Source: Actinacidiphila acidipaludis (GTDB lineage Bacteria; Actinomycetota; Actinomycetes; Streptomycetales; Streptomycetaceae). Taken from it: a stretch of DNA of 52,921 nucleotides. Location of the stretch: contig NZ_JAINZZ010000057.1 in the NCBI RefSeq assembly GCF_019890725.1, positions 1-52,921 on the forward strand, written 5' to 3'. The notes below the pieces were generated by a model. That model was given only the letters and a program-made list of their open reading frames with translations. It had not been told where the DNA came from and did no database searches. Below, piece after piece: positions 23,401 through 29,903 of the stretch. Numbering within the stretch: the first letter of the stretch is position 1; each line of letters opens with the position of its first letter. The position numbers were made by a program, and so were the translations under genes.

Positions 23401-24596
23401 CCGACGACGGCGACGCCGAGGACGAGCAGGATGATCGCACCGGAGATCAGCGCGGACTGCTTGGCCTCGCTCTGGAGCTTGAGCGCCCGCTGCTGCATCT
23501 CGTTGAGCAGCGACCGCTCGATCTGGTTCATCGCCTGGATCTTGGTCTTCGCCGCGTCGTCCCAGTCCGGATAGGACATCGGCACGCGCTTGATGCCGTC
23601 AGGCGACTGGTAGATCCGGTTCAGGACCGAGTCGTGCGACGTGATGGTGTCGTTGCCGCCGTAGATCGGCATGAGCAGTTCGCGGCTCGGCGCTTCGCCG
23701 TAGATCGCCTGGAAGCGGTTGAGCTCGAGCTTCTCGTCGTCGTGGCTCCAGTACACCGTCTGGTAGTCGTTCGCCGAGAGGGTGCCGCCGGTGGCGAACG
23801 CGGCACTGATGACCGCGCGCTGGATCGACTCGTACTCCTTGGCCGCGGAGAACGCGGCCAGGGCGCGGGTCGCCTGGATCATCTCGTGGTTGTTGGTCGC
23901 CTGCGCCATGTCCTGCGACAGCGACAGCAGCGACTGGATGAGGCCGTCGTACTGCGAGACGGTCTGGGCGATCCCCGACTGGGCCGTGTACGCCTGGTCG
24001 CGGATCTGGTTGAGGTTGCTCAGCTGGGTGCCGATGGACAGCAGCGTCGCCCGGACGCCCTTGTAGACCGAGTCGGTGGCCTGGACGTTGTCGCTGGCGT
24101 TCTTGTAGAGCGTGTACTCGCGGTCGGTGGTCTCCCGGGAGGCCGCGATCGCGTCGTTGTTCGTCTGCCCCGACTCCAGCGGGCCGGCCGAGCTGTCCCG
24201 CTCCTCCTGCAGCGCGGCGGCCAGGTCGGTCGCGTGCTCGGTGATGTCGGTCAGGGTCTTCATGTGCTCGAGCTGGTTGATGTTGTCCAACGAGCTCTTG
24301 ATGCTCAGACCACCGAGCGCGCCGGCGGTGACCACCGGCAGGGCGAGCAGGGAGACGAGTCTGGTGCTGATGCGCCAGTTGCGCATCGCTATTCGGGGGC
24401 CGGGTTTCCCTTCGAGACCGGTGATCCGGCCCGCCTCGATACCGCTGGGCGTGCTGTTGCGTCCGGGGGCCGCAGCGGTCCCCGGCGTGGCGGATCCGGA
24501 GTCGGCTGCCGCTTGCGTCGAACCGCTGGCGGTCCCGCCGGGCTGCTGCTCCGGGTCACCCGCAGCGCCGCTGTCCCTCTTGAAACGTCCCTGCAC
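20466..24596 (-). CDS. cvnA1: Conservon sensor histidine kinase-like protein CvnA, with repeat-rich C terminus
   Basis: A 1376-residue membrane sensor. Disordered N terminus (1-75), TM helix 80-98, extracellular nitrate-sensor-like four-helix domain (about 105-380), TM helix 382-403, HAMP (403-455), LFKLDHLATRMRRNGENLL (H527), and HATPase elements HLLAELLENATSFSSP (594-609), DTGIGL (631-636) and MGLFVVGRLS (662-671). Residues 700-1376 form a very long Pro/Gly/Gln-rich tail with eight GDT(G/A)Q repeats, about 290 residues longer than in its paralogue. The last part, REPSAGGVTPAGLPRRVPRANL, is shared by both CvnA proteins. GTG start at 24596. Confidence 0.93.
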   Translation of the reverse strand: MQGRFKRDSGAAGDPEQQPGGTASGSTQAAADSGSATPGTAAAPGRNSTPSGIEAGRITGLEGKPGPRIAMRNWRISTRLVSLLALPVVTAGALGGLSIKSSLDNINQLEHMKTLTDITEHATDLAAALQEERDSSAGPLESGQTNNDAIAASRETTDREYTLYKNASDNVQATDSVYKGVRATLLSIGTQLSNLNQIRDQAYTAQSGIAQTVSQYDGLIQSLLSLSQDMAQATNNHEMIQATRALAAFSAAKEYESIQRAVISAAFATGGTLSANDYQTVYWSHDDEKLELNRFQAIYGEAPSRELLMPIYGGNDTITSHDSVLNRIYQSPDGIKRVPMSYPDWDDAAKTKIQAMNQIERSLLNEMQQRALKLQSEAKQSALISGAIILLVLGVAVVGAFVVARSMIRSLRRLQQTAQDVAQKRLPELVKQLSESDPQDVDTSVESIGINSRDEIGQVARAFDEVHSEAVRLAAEQALLRGNVNAMFTNLSRRSQGLIQRQLSLISELESREADPDQLSSLFKLDHLATRMRRNGENLLVLAGEEPGRRWTRPVPLVDVLRAAASEVEQYERIELTSVPSAEVTGRIVNDLVHLLAELLENATSFSSPQTKVRVTGHSLPDGRVLIEIHDTGIGLSPEDLADINERLANPPTVDVSVSRRMGLFVVGRLSLRHGIRIQLRPSDSGGTTALVMLPVDVTQGGANQKNTPAGARPAAAPPAQGGTGIAGAFGNTPRVGAGQQRGQVAGGAQRPAIGTGGGRPGPQQNGPQQNGPQQNGPRWAAQDGPQGGFPEDRGQDTPRGHEEVEAASAFDGFESGPGRRDDFPQTGRDGDLFGGRQDQQPGRPGPGGPGAQQPGRPGQPNANGMGGRQGGPQGGGFPPPQPQSTGPGGFRSDVFGGRPGPTPRQGGQGGPGDTGQFPAHTPQGGPGDTAQFPPVRDDDFAPTGQTGQFPAQGGPRGPQSPQGPRGGWAPNGQDRGVQDPYGTGQFPVQGGPGDTGQFPVQGGPGDTGQYPVHNPQGRPGDTGQYPVHNPQGGPGDTGQFPVQGGPGDTGQYPVHNPQGGPGDTAQIPVVRGEDLGDFRAPQGGLPGGLPQRGPRGPQGTPGWTPNGQEQGGQDQYGTGSHRMPDLGSQGTGQYPVQQQPVQQQHQAIGQQPVPPRPAAGRPEQQLPPAAEPMALPPAPTRGDEPTPIFSSIESDWFRTGQAERMQQIHVEPGLQGAQGGHGVRGQQAPMRPVGRTAPPQRPAPANRPAGPGAQRPTGPQPSVQTPPAPVAQPLPRETPNWRSSPNDALRQRAEQVREPSAGGVTPAGLPRRVPRANLVAGGAAQQQAPTDGPQVSRSPDDVRGRLTNLRRGIQQGRQAGGGTDGRGFGTNHQER
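21405..21880 (-). repeat. Tandem GDTGQFPV-type repeats in the CvnA1 tail
   Basis: Eight copies of GDT(G/A)Q followed by (F/Y/I)P, linked by either VQGGP or VHNPQGGP, plus three degenerate TGQ(F/Y)P copies nearby. They span about residues 906-1064. At DNA level the units read as near-identical repeats of two alternating lengths, a likely site of expansion and contraction. Confidence 0.85.
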
Positions 24597-24772
24597 TAGC
24601 GTCGCAACCTCTGGACCAGGCGTCCCCCGCAGTCACGCGGAGAGGACGGTGTCGAGTCATGGGGGCTCAGGACTTCCCGGATCTCGGGAAAGCCGATTGC
24701 CCTTCACCACCGCTCGGTGCTCGTACGCGCCCCCTGCGCGCCGGCTCGATGTGATGCGGCGGTCCGGGGAAT

Positions 24773-24789
24773 TCCAGCACAGTGCTGGA
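24773..24789. promoter_or_regulatory. 17-bp palindrome upstream of cvnA1
   Basis: TCCAGCAC and GTGCTGGA flank a single A. It lies 177 bp upstream of the cvnA1 start and is followed closely by a second inverted repeat. Possible operator for the conservon; the binding protein is unknown. Confidence 0.45.
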
Positions 24790-25136
24790 TCTCCCAACAA
24801 GGGCCGTAGCCGACCTGTTGGAATGTGTCACTCGACGCATCGGGCCATGCACACAGAGTGTAGTGGTGAAATGGTGAAACCCGGATGTTCCGGACACCGG
24901 GCGGGGTCATGGCCTGCGGTGCTCCCGTGTCCGGCGGGAGCAGGCGGCGGGGGGAATCTCCGAAGACGGGCAGGATGTCCGGATCCGGGATGGCTGGAAA
25001 ATGTCGGGAATGGCCGATCCACAGCTCACATCGTGAGCAAAATCACAGTCCGTCAGGTGAGCGGCCCCCCGGGCGGAGGGAATGGGCCGCATTAGCCTGA
25101 TGGTTTACAGAAACGAGACCCTGTCAAGCACTGTCA

Positions 25137-25160
25137 CGCACCGGCGCATCCGCCGGTGCG
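25137..25160 (+). promoter_or_regulatory. Hairpin in the leader of the ANPRRT protein gene
   Basis: CGCACCGGCG (25137-25146) and CGCCGGTGCG (25151-25160) form a perfect 10-bp stem with loop CATC, 50 bp before the ATG at 25211. No T-run follows. It could be a leader structure or an operator. Confidence 0.4.
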
Positions 25161-25210
25161 ACCGCTCGCGCCCCAGGTGGGCGCCCGACACCCGAGGTTC
25201 CGACGGCCCG

Positions 25211-25420
25211 ATGAAGACCACCATGATGATCCGTCAGATCGCCAACCCGCGCCGCACCACGCTCGCGCACCTCAAGGACGTGAGTGAACTCGGCGCCGGC
25301 GAGGCCGCCGCGGAGATCAGGTCCGGCCTCGGCACCGACACCGGTGTGCTGCCGCAGCGCACGGCGAACCCCCGCCGCACGGTCCTCAGCAAGCTCCCGC
25401 AGGCCCCCGTCGCCTCCTGA
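25211..25420 (+). CDS. Small protein with duplicated ANPRRT motif (69 aa)
   Basis: A 69-residue ORF with strong GC3 bias. The sequence IRQIANPRRTTLAHLK near the N terminus is echoed by PQRTANPRRTVLSKL near the C terminus, separated by an acidic segment (DVSELGAGEAAAEIRSGLGTDTG). I recognise no domain. Two Arg-rich motifs flanking an acidic middle could bind nucleic acid or a protein partner, or be a processed peptide; none of this is established. ATG 25211 has only a weak GAGG about 13 bp upstream; ATG 25223 and 25226 are alternatives. It lies alone between the conservon and the leaderless fumarylacetoacetase-family gene. Confidence 0.65.
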   Translation: MKTTMMIRQIANPRRTTLAHLKDVSELGAGEAAAEIRSGLGTDTGVLPQRTANPRRTVLSKLPQAPVAS

Positions 25421-25496
25421 ACAGGCCCCGAACCCGCCTGTGACCTGCGGCGATGCGTGGGTCGGCGACGAGCCTGCCGCCAGCTAGGCTGAACCC

Positions 25497-26297
25497 ATGC
25501 GCATCGCCAGGTTCTCCATCGACGGCAACGTCGCCTTCGGCGCGGTGGAGGGCGACCCCTCCGCGCCCGGCAGCTCCGAAGGGCTCGTCCTCGACATCAT
25601 CAAGGGCGTGCCCTTCGCCGACTTCGAGCTGTCCGGCACCAAGGTCCCGCTGAGCAAGGTGCGGCTGCTGCCGCCGGTCCTGCCGAACAAGGTCGTGGCC
25701 ATCGGCCGCAACTACGCGGCCCACGCCGCCGAACTGGGCAACGAGGTGCCGGCCGCGCCCTGGGCGTTCTTCAAGCCCTCCACGTCCGTGATCGGCCCCG
25801 GCGACCCGATCGTGTACCCGACGTTCTCCCGCGAGGTGCACCACGAGGCCGAACTGGCCGTCGTCATCGGCCGGCTGTGCCGCGAGGTGCCCCGCGAACG
25901 CGTCAAGGACGTCATCCTCGGCTACACCTGCGCCAACGACGTGACCGCCCGCGACACCCAGCAGACCGAGAAGCAGTGGGCCCGGGCCAAGGGCTTCGAC
26001 TCCTCCTGCCCGCTGGGCCCGTGGATCGAGACCGGCCTCGACCTGGCGGCCGCCTCGGACCTCGCGGTCACCGCGACCGTCAACGGCGAACTGCGGCAGG
26101 CCGGCCGCACCAGCCAGATGATCAACTCGATCGAGGACCTGATCGTCAACATCACCGAGGCCATGACGCTGCTGCCCGGCGACGTGCTGCTCACCGGCAC
26201 GCCGGCCGGCGTCGGCCCGCTCCACCCCGGCGACGAGGTCGCCGTCACCATCGAAGGCATCGGCACTCTCACCAACAAGGTGATCTCGCGTGGCTAG
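25497..26297 (+). CDS. Fumarylacetoacetate hydrolase-family protein
   Basis: A 266-residue member of the FAH/HpaG superfamily, which hydrolyses, isomerises or decarboxylates beta-diketo acids. Family core starts at KVVAIGRNYAAHAAELGNEVP; the metal-binding acids are in HHEAELAVVIG and the Asp of GYTCANDVTARDTQ; KGFDSSCPLGPWIET and LLTGTPAGVGPLHPGD follow. The exact substrate is unknown. A -10 TAGGCT at 25485-25490 lies 6 bp before the ATG, so the transcript is probably leaderless. It overlaps gltX by 8 bp, so the two are co-transcribed and likely coupled. Confidence 0.9.
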   Translation: MRIARFSIDGNVAFGAVEGDPSAPGSSEGLVLDIIKGVPFADFELSGTKVPLSKVRLLPPVLPNKVVAIGRNYAAHAAELGNEVPAAPWAFFKPSTSVIGPGDPIVYPTFSREVHHEAELAVVIGRLCREVPRERVKDVILGYTCANDVTARDTQQTEKQWARAKGFDSSCPLGPWIETGLDLAAASDLAVTATVNGELRQAGRTSQMINSIEDLIVNITEAMTLLPGDVLLTGTPAGVGPLHPGDEVAVTIEGIGTLTNKVISRG

Positions 26298-27786
26298 CGC
26301 TCCCCTGAATCCCGGCACCTCCGGCGTCCGCGTACGGTTCTGCCCCTCGCCGACCGGCAACCCCCACGTGGGCCTGGTCCGCACCGCCCTCTTCAACTGG
26401 GCCTTCGCCCGGCACCACCAGGGCACCCTGGTCTTCCGCATCGAGGACACCGACGCGGCGCGCGACTCCGAGGAGTCGTACCGCATGCTGCTGGACTCGC
26501 TGCGCTGGCTCGGCCTGGACTGGGACGAGGGCCCCGAGGTGGGCGGCCCGCACGCGCCCTACCGGCAGTCCGAGCGGATGGACGTCTACGCCGACGTCGC
26601 CCGCCGCCTCAAGGAGGCCGGGCACGCCTACGACTGCTACTGCACCAACGAGGAGCTGGAGGAGCGCCGGGCCGAGGCCCGCGCGGCCGGCCGCGCGTCC
26701 GGCTACGACGGACGGTGCCGGACCCTCACCCCGGAGCAGGTCGCGGCGTACCGGGCCGAGGGGCGTGCCTCCATCGTCCGCTTCCGGATGCCCGACCGGA
26801 CCATCACCTTCACCGACCTGGTGCGCGGCGAGCTGACCTTCACCCCGGAGAACGTGCCGGACTTCGGCATCGTCCGGGCCAGCGGCGCCCCGCTGTACAC
26901 CCTGGTCAACCCGGTCGACGACGCGCTGATGGGGATCACGCACGTGCTGCGCGGCGAGGACCTGCTGTCCTCCACGCCGCGGCAGATCGCGCTCTACGAC
27001 GCGCTGATCGAGCTCGGAGTGGCCCAGGCGGTGCCGCAGTTCGGCCACCTGCCCTACGTCATGGGCGAGGGCAACAAGAAGCTCTCCAAGCGCGACCCGG
27101 AGTCCTCGCTCAACCTCTACCGCGAGCGCGGCTTCCTGCCCGAGGGCCTGCTCAACTACCTGTCGCTGCTGGGCTGGTCGTACTCCGCGGACCAGGACGT
27201 CTTCACCGTCGCCGAGATGGTCGAGCGCTTCGACATCACCGGCGTCAACGCCAACCCGGCCCGCTTCGACCTGAAGAAGGCCGAGGCCATCAACGCCGAC
27301 CACATCCGGCGGCTGGACGAGAAGGCGTTCGCCCAGGCCTGCGAGCCGTGGCTGCGGGCCCCCTTCGCGCCCTGGCGGCCCGAGGACTTCGACGAGGCGG
27401 CCTGGCAGGCCATCGCGCCGCACGCGCAGACCCGGCTGACCGTGCTCTCCGACATCACCGCCAACGTCGACTTCCTGTTCCTGGCCGAGCCGGTCGACGA
27501 CGAGGCCTCGTGGGCCAAGGCGATGAAGGAGGGCTCGGCGGACCTGCTGCGCACCGCGCGGGAGAAGCTGGAGGCGGCCGACTGGTCCTCGCCGGAGGCG
27601 CTGAAGGAGGCCGTCCTGGCCGCCGGTGAGGCGCACGGGCTCAAGCTCGGCAAGGCGCAGGCCCCGGTCCGCGTCGCGGTCACCGGCCGTACCGTCGGCC
27701 TGCCGCTCTTCGAGTCGCTCCAGGTACTCGGCCGCGACCGCACTCTGGCCAGGATCGGCGCGGCGCTGGCCAGGCTGGAGAGCTAG
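26290..27786 (+). CDS. gltX: Glutamyl-tRNA synthetase
   Basis: Charges tRNA-Glu, and in actinobacteria, which lack glutaminyl-tRNA synthetase as I recall, also tRNA-Gln before GatCAB amidation. The 498-residue class I enzyme has the HIGH-type motif FCPSPTGNPHVGLVRTALFNW near the N terminus, FRIEDTDAARDSEESY, and the KMSKS-type loop GEGNKKLSKRDPESS. The GTG start at 26290 overlaps the preceding gene by 8 bp. tRNA-Gln and two tRNA-Glu genes lie about 800 bp downstream. Confidence 0.97.
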   Translation: MASAPLNPGTSGVRVRFCPSPTGNPHVGLVRTALFNWAFARHHQGTLVFRIEDTDAARDSEESYRMLLDSLRWLGLDWDEGPEVGGPHAPYRQSERMDVYADVARRLKEAGHAYDCYCTNEELEERRAEARAAGRASGYDGRCRTLTPEQVAAYRAEGRASIVRFRMPDRTITFTDLVRGELTFTPENVPDFGIVRASGAPLYTLVNPVDDALMGITHVLRGEDLLSSTPRQIALYDALIELGVAQAVPQFGHLPYVMGEGNKKLSKRDPESSLNLYRERGFLPEGLLNYLSLLGWSYSADQDVFTVAEMVERFDITGVNANPARFDLKKAEAINADHIRRLDEKAFAQACEPWLRAPFAPWRPEDFDEAAWQAIAPHAQTRLTVLSDITANVDFLFLAEPVDDEASWAKAMKEGSADLLRTAREKLEAADWSSPEALKEAVLAAGEAHGLKLGKAQAPVRVAVTGRTVGLPLFESLQVLGRDRTLARIGAALARLES

Positions 27787-27795
27787 CCTGGCGGC

Positions 27796-28515
27796 ATGAC
27801 CATCCGAGCGGTGCTCTGGGACATCGACGACACGATCTTCGACTACGCGAGCGCCGACCGGATCGGCATGCGGAACCATCTGGACCACGAGGGCCTGCCC
27901 GACGGCTGCAGCAGCGTCGAGCAGGCCCTTCTCCTCTGGGAGCGGCTGACCGAGCGCCACTGGGCCCGGTTCGCGGCCGGCGTCTGCGACTTCCAGGGCC
28001 AGCGCAGGGACCGCGTGCGGGACTTCCTGCGGCAGGCCCTGAGCGACGGCGAGGCCGACGCCTGGTTCGGGCGGCACGTGGTGCACTACGAGGCCGCCTG
28101 GTCGCTGTTCCCGGACACCGTGCCGGCGCTGGACGGGCTGGCGGGGGAGTACCGGCACGCCGTGCTCTCCAACTCCGCCTTCGCGCACCAGGACCGCAAG
28201 CTGCGGACGCTGGGCGTGCGGGACCGGTTCGAGGTGCTGCTGTGCGCGGCCGAGCTGGGGGTCTCCAAGCCCGAGGCGGCCGCCTTCCACGCCGCCTGCG
28301 ACGCCCTGGAGCTGGCCCCGGACGAGGTCGCCTACGTGGGCAACGAGCCGGACATCGACGCCCGCGGAGCGGCCGATGCTGGGCTGTTCGGGATCTGGCT
28401 GGACCGGCGCGGGAACGGCGGCCGGCCGGACCTCACCCGCATCACCTGTCTCGCGGAACTGCCCGATGTCCTGCGTGGGGATACTCGTTTTGGAGCGGTG
28501 ACCAGCATCGGGTAA
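27796..28515 (+). CDS. HAD-family hydrolase
   Basis: A 239-residue haloacid dehalogenase-type phosphatase. Motif I is WDIDDTIFDYA with the nucleophile Asp, motif II is VLSNSAFAHQ, motif III lysine is in GVSKPEAAAF and motif IV is YVGNEPDIDARGA. A helical cap lies between motifs I and II. The substrate, probably a small phosphate ester, is not identifiable. A -10-like TAGCCT at 27784-27789, overlapping the gltX stop codon, lies 6 bp before the ATG, so a leaderless transcript is possible in addition to read-through from gltX. Confidence 0.88.
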   Translation: MTIRAVLWDIDDTIFDYASADRIGMRNHLDHEGLPDGCSSVEQALLLWERLTERHWARFAAGVCDFQGQRRDRVRDFLRQALSDGEADAWFGRHVVHYEAAWSLFPDTVPALDGLAGEYRHAVLSNSAFAHQDRKLRTLGVRDRFEVLLCAAELGVSKPEAAAFHAACDALELAPDEVAYVGNEPDIDARGAADAGLFGIWLDRRGNGGRPDLTRITCLAELPDVLRGDTRFGAVTSIG

Positions 28516-28600
28516 TGTTCTTCCTGCGCCGCCGGAGAGGGCAAAAGCCCGGACCGGAGCGCACGCCGAACAAAGCCCCCCGCGGGGGGTTGAGTTTTGG

Positions 28601-28672
28601 TGGGGTATGGTGTAATTGGCAGCACGACTGATTCTGGTTCAGTTAGTCTAGGTTCGAGTCCTGGTACCCCAG
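28601..28672 (+). tRNA. tRNA-Gln (anticodon CTG)
   Basis: 72-nt cloverleaf. Acceptor stem TGGGGTA with TACCCCA, discriminator G, anticodon stem ACTGA/TCAGT around loop TTCTGGT giving anticodon CTG, T-arm containing GGTTCGAGTCC. CCA is not encoded. A GC hairpin at 28576-28589 precedes it. Confidence 0.95.
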
Positions 28673-28691
28673 CAGCACTTCGCAAGTGCGA

Positions 28692-28764
28692 GCCCCCGTT
28701 GTGTAGCGGCCTAGCACGCTGCCCTCTCAAGGCAGTAGCGCCGGTTCGAATCCGGTCGGGGGTA
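28692..28764 (+). tRNA. tRNA-Glu (anticodon CTC), copy 1
   Basis: 73-nt cloverleaf. Acceptor GCCCCCG with CGGGGGT (one G-T pair), anticodon stem CTGCC/GGCAG around loop CTCTCAA giving CTC, T-arm with GGTTCGAATCC. It starts 19 bp after the tRNA-Gln. Confidence 0.95.
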
Positions 28765-28827
28765 CTGATCCTTCCTTCCGCTCCCTCCGGGTCGCACCCG
28801 GCCGGAACGACGTGAGGATCGCCAAGG

Positions 28828-28900
28828 GCCCCCGTTGTGTAGCGGCCTAGCACGCCGCCCTCTCAAGGCGGTAGCGCCGGTTCGAATCCGGTCGGGGGTA
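28828..28900 (+). tRNA. tRNA-Glu (anticodon CTC), copy 2
   Basis: 73-nt near-duplicate of the preceding tRNA-Glu. The only differences are a compensated base pair in the anticodon stem (CCGCC/GGCGG here, CTGCC/GGCAG in copy 1). The 63-bp spacer between copies shows no similarity to the one before copy 1. Confidence 0.95.
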
Positions 28901-28909
28901 CGCGAACCG

Positions 28910-28935
28910 AGCCCGTCGCTGACCAGCGGCGGGCT
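28910..28935 (+). terminator. Terminator of the tRNA cluster
   Basis: AGCCCGTCGCT (28910-28920) pairs with AGCGGCGGGCT (28925-28935), one T-G wobble, loop GACC, followed by TCGTCGTGTT. It lies 9 bp after the last tRNA. Confidence 0.7.
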
Positions 28936-29016
28936 TCGTCGTGTTCGGGGTCGGCGGCCGGGACCGCGGCTCCACCTCCTGGGCGAACCGCCGCGGACTC
29001 GGCGGAACCGGCTCCC

Positions 29017-29030
29017 GCCCGGCGCCGGGC
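29017..29030 (-). terminator. Palindrome downstream of ndgR
   Basis: GCCCGGCGCCGGGC is a perfect 14-bp palindrome 18 bp beyond the ndgR stop codon on the minus strand. It may help terminate ndgR transcription. Confidence 0.35.
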
Positions 29031-29048
29031 AGGGAAGCCGGTGGGATC

Positions 29049-29765
29049 TCAGCCGCTGCGCCGCAGCGCCTCGGTCAGCCGGGCCGCCGCGTCCACGACC
29101 GCCTGGGCGTGCATCCGGCCCGGGTGCCGGGTCAGCCGCTCGATCGGTCCGGAGACCGAGACGGCCGCCACCACGCGGTTGGACGGGCCGCGCACCGGAG
29201 CGGAGACCGACGCCACACCGGGCTCGCGTTCGCCGATCGACTGCGACCAGCCGCGGCGCCGCACACCGGACAGCGCGGTCGCGGTGAACCGCGCCCCCTG
29301 CAGGCCGCGGTGCAGCCGCTCCGGCTCCTCCCAGGCCATCAGGACCTGGGCCGCCGAGCCGGCCTTCATCGGGAGCGTCGACCCGACGGGCACGGTGTCC
29401 CGCAGTCCGGACAGCCGTTCCGCGGCGGCCACGCAGATGCGCATGTCGCCCTGGCGCCGGTAGAGCTGGGCGCTCTCGCCGGTGATGTCGCGCAGGTGCG
29501 TGAGCACCGGCCCCGCGGAGGCCAGCAGGCGGTCCTCGCCGGCCGCGGCGGCCAGCTCGGCCAGCCGCGGGCCCAGGATGAAGCGCCCCTGCATGTCCCG
29601 GGCGACCATGCGATGGTGTTCGAGCGCCACCGCCAGGCGGTGGGCTGTGGGGCGGGCGAGACCCGTGGCGCCGACGAGCCCGGCCAGGGTGGCCGGGCCG
29701 GACTCCAGCGCGCTGAGCACCAGAGCCGCCTTGTCGAGAACGCCGACGCCGCTAGAGTTGTCCAT
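29049..29765 (-). CDS. ndgR: IclR-family regulator NdgR
   Basis: A 238-residue IclR-type regulator divergent from leuCD. The N-terminal winged helix (about 8-70) contains VLDKAALVLSALESGPATLAGLVGATGLARPTAHRLAVALE; the effector domain (80-238) includes RDITGESAQLYRRQGDMRICVAAAERLSGLRDTVPVG and GVASVSAPVRGP. NdgR (AreB) is known in Streptomyces to bind upstream of leuCD and to control branched-chain and other amino acid genes. The 138-bp divergent region is the expected binding target and implies autoregulation. Confidence 0.93.
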   Translation of the reverse strand: MDNSSGVGVLDKAALVLSALESGPATLAGLVGATGLARPTAHRLAVALEHHRMVARDMQGRFILGPRLAELAAAAGEDRLLASAGPVLTHLRDITGESAQLYRRQGDMRICVAAAERLSGLRDTVPVGSTLPMKAGSAAQVLMAWEEPERLHRGLQGARFTATALSGVRRRGWSQSIGEREPGVASVSAPVRGPSNRVVAAVSVSGPIERLTRHPGRMHAQAVVDAAARLTEALRRSG

Positions 29766-29903
29766 GCAACGATACTCGCGTCTCAGAGTGTGAAACGCAA
29801 GTTCAATTTTCCCGAGAACGCGTCAGGCTGGATGTTCAGCGCAGGCACGTTGCGCAGGACACACACCGAGCAGCCCGCGAGGGCGCGGGCCGGAGGGACA
29901 GCG
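29766..29903. promoter_or_regulatory. ndgR-leuC divergent control region
   Basis: AT-rich for this genome at 29765-29825. GCGT (29778-29781) and ACGC (29795-29798) flank an imperfect dyad, TCTCAGAGTGTGAAA, typical in position for an IclR-family operator. The leuC ribosome binding site GGAGGGA is at 29892-29898. Exact promoter elements are not assigned. Confidence 0.5.

Larger units (their letters stand above)
24597..25210. other. Long intergenic region upstream of cvnA1
   Basis: No convincing gene in 614 bp. It must hold the cvnA1 promoter on the minus strand and a promoter for the small gene at 25211. It contains the palindrome at 24773-24789, a CCAACA/TGTTGG inverted repeat (24794-24799 with 24815-24820), an AT-richer stretch at 24845-24880 and the hairpin at 25137-25160. 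Short ORFs here lack codon bias and look spurious. Confidence 0.5.

Noticed and set aside
19299..24599. A 1766-codon open frame on the plus strand opposite cvnA1-cvnD1
   Set aside because: Same reason; its apparent Leu/Arg/Val repeats are the antisense reading of the CvnA1 Gly/Pro/Gln repeats.
26269..28290. A 673-codon minus-strand frame opposite gltX and the HAD gene
   Set aside because: Antisense shadow; no motif and no start signal.
28576..28589. CCCCCC-GC-GGGGGG hairpin as a strong terminator before tRNA-Gln
   Set aside because: The loop of two bases is too small and the T-content after it is modest. It may be part of the tRNA promoter region; I did not call it.
28941..29903. N-terminal extension of leuC back to 28941
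   Set aside because: It would run through ndgR on the opposite strand and the divergent promoter. LeuC homology and the ribosome binding site both begin at 29904.
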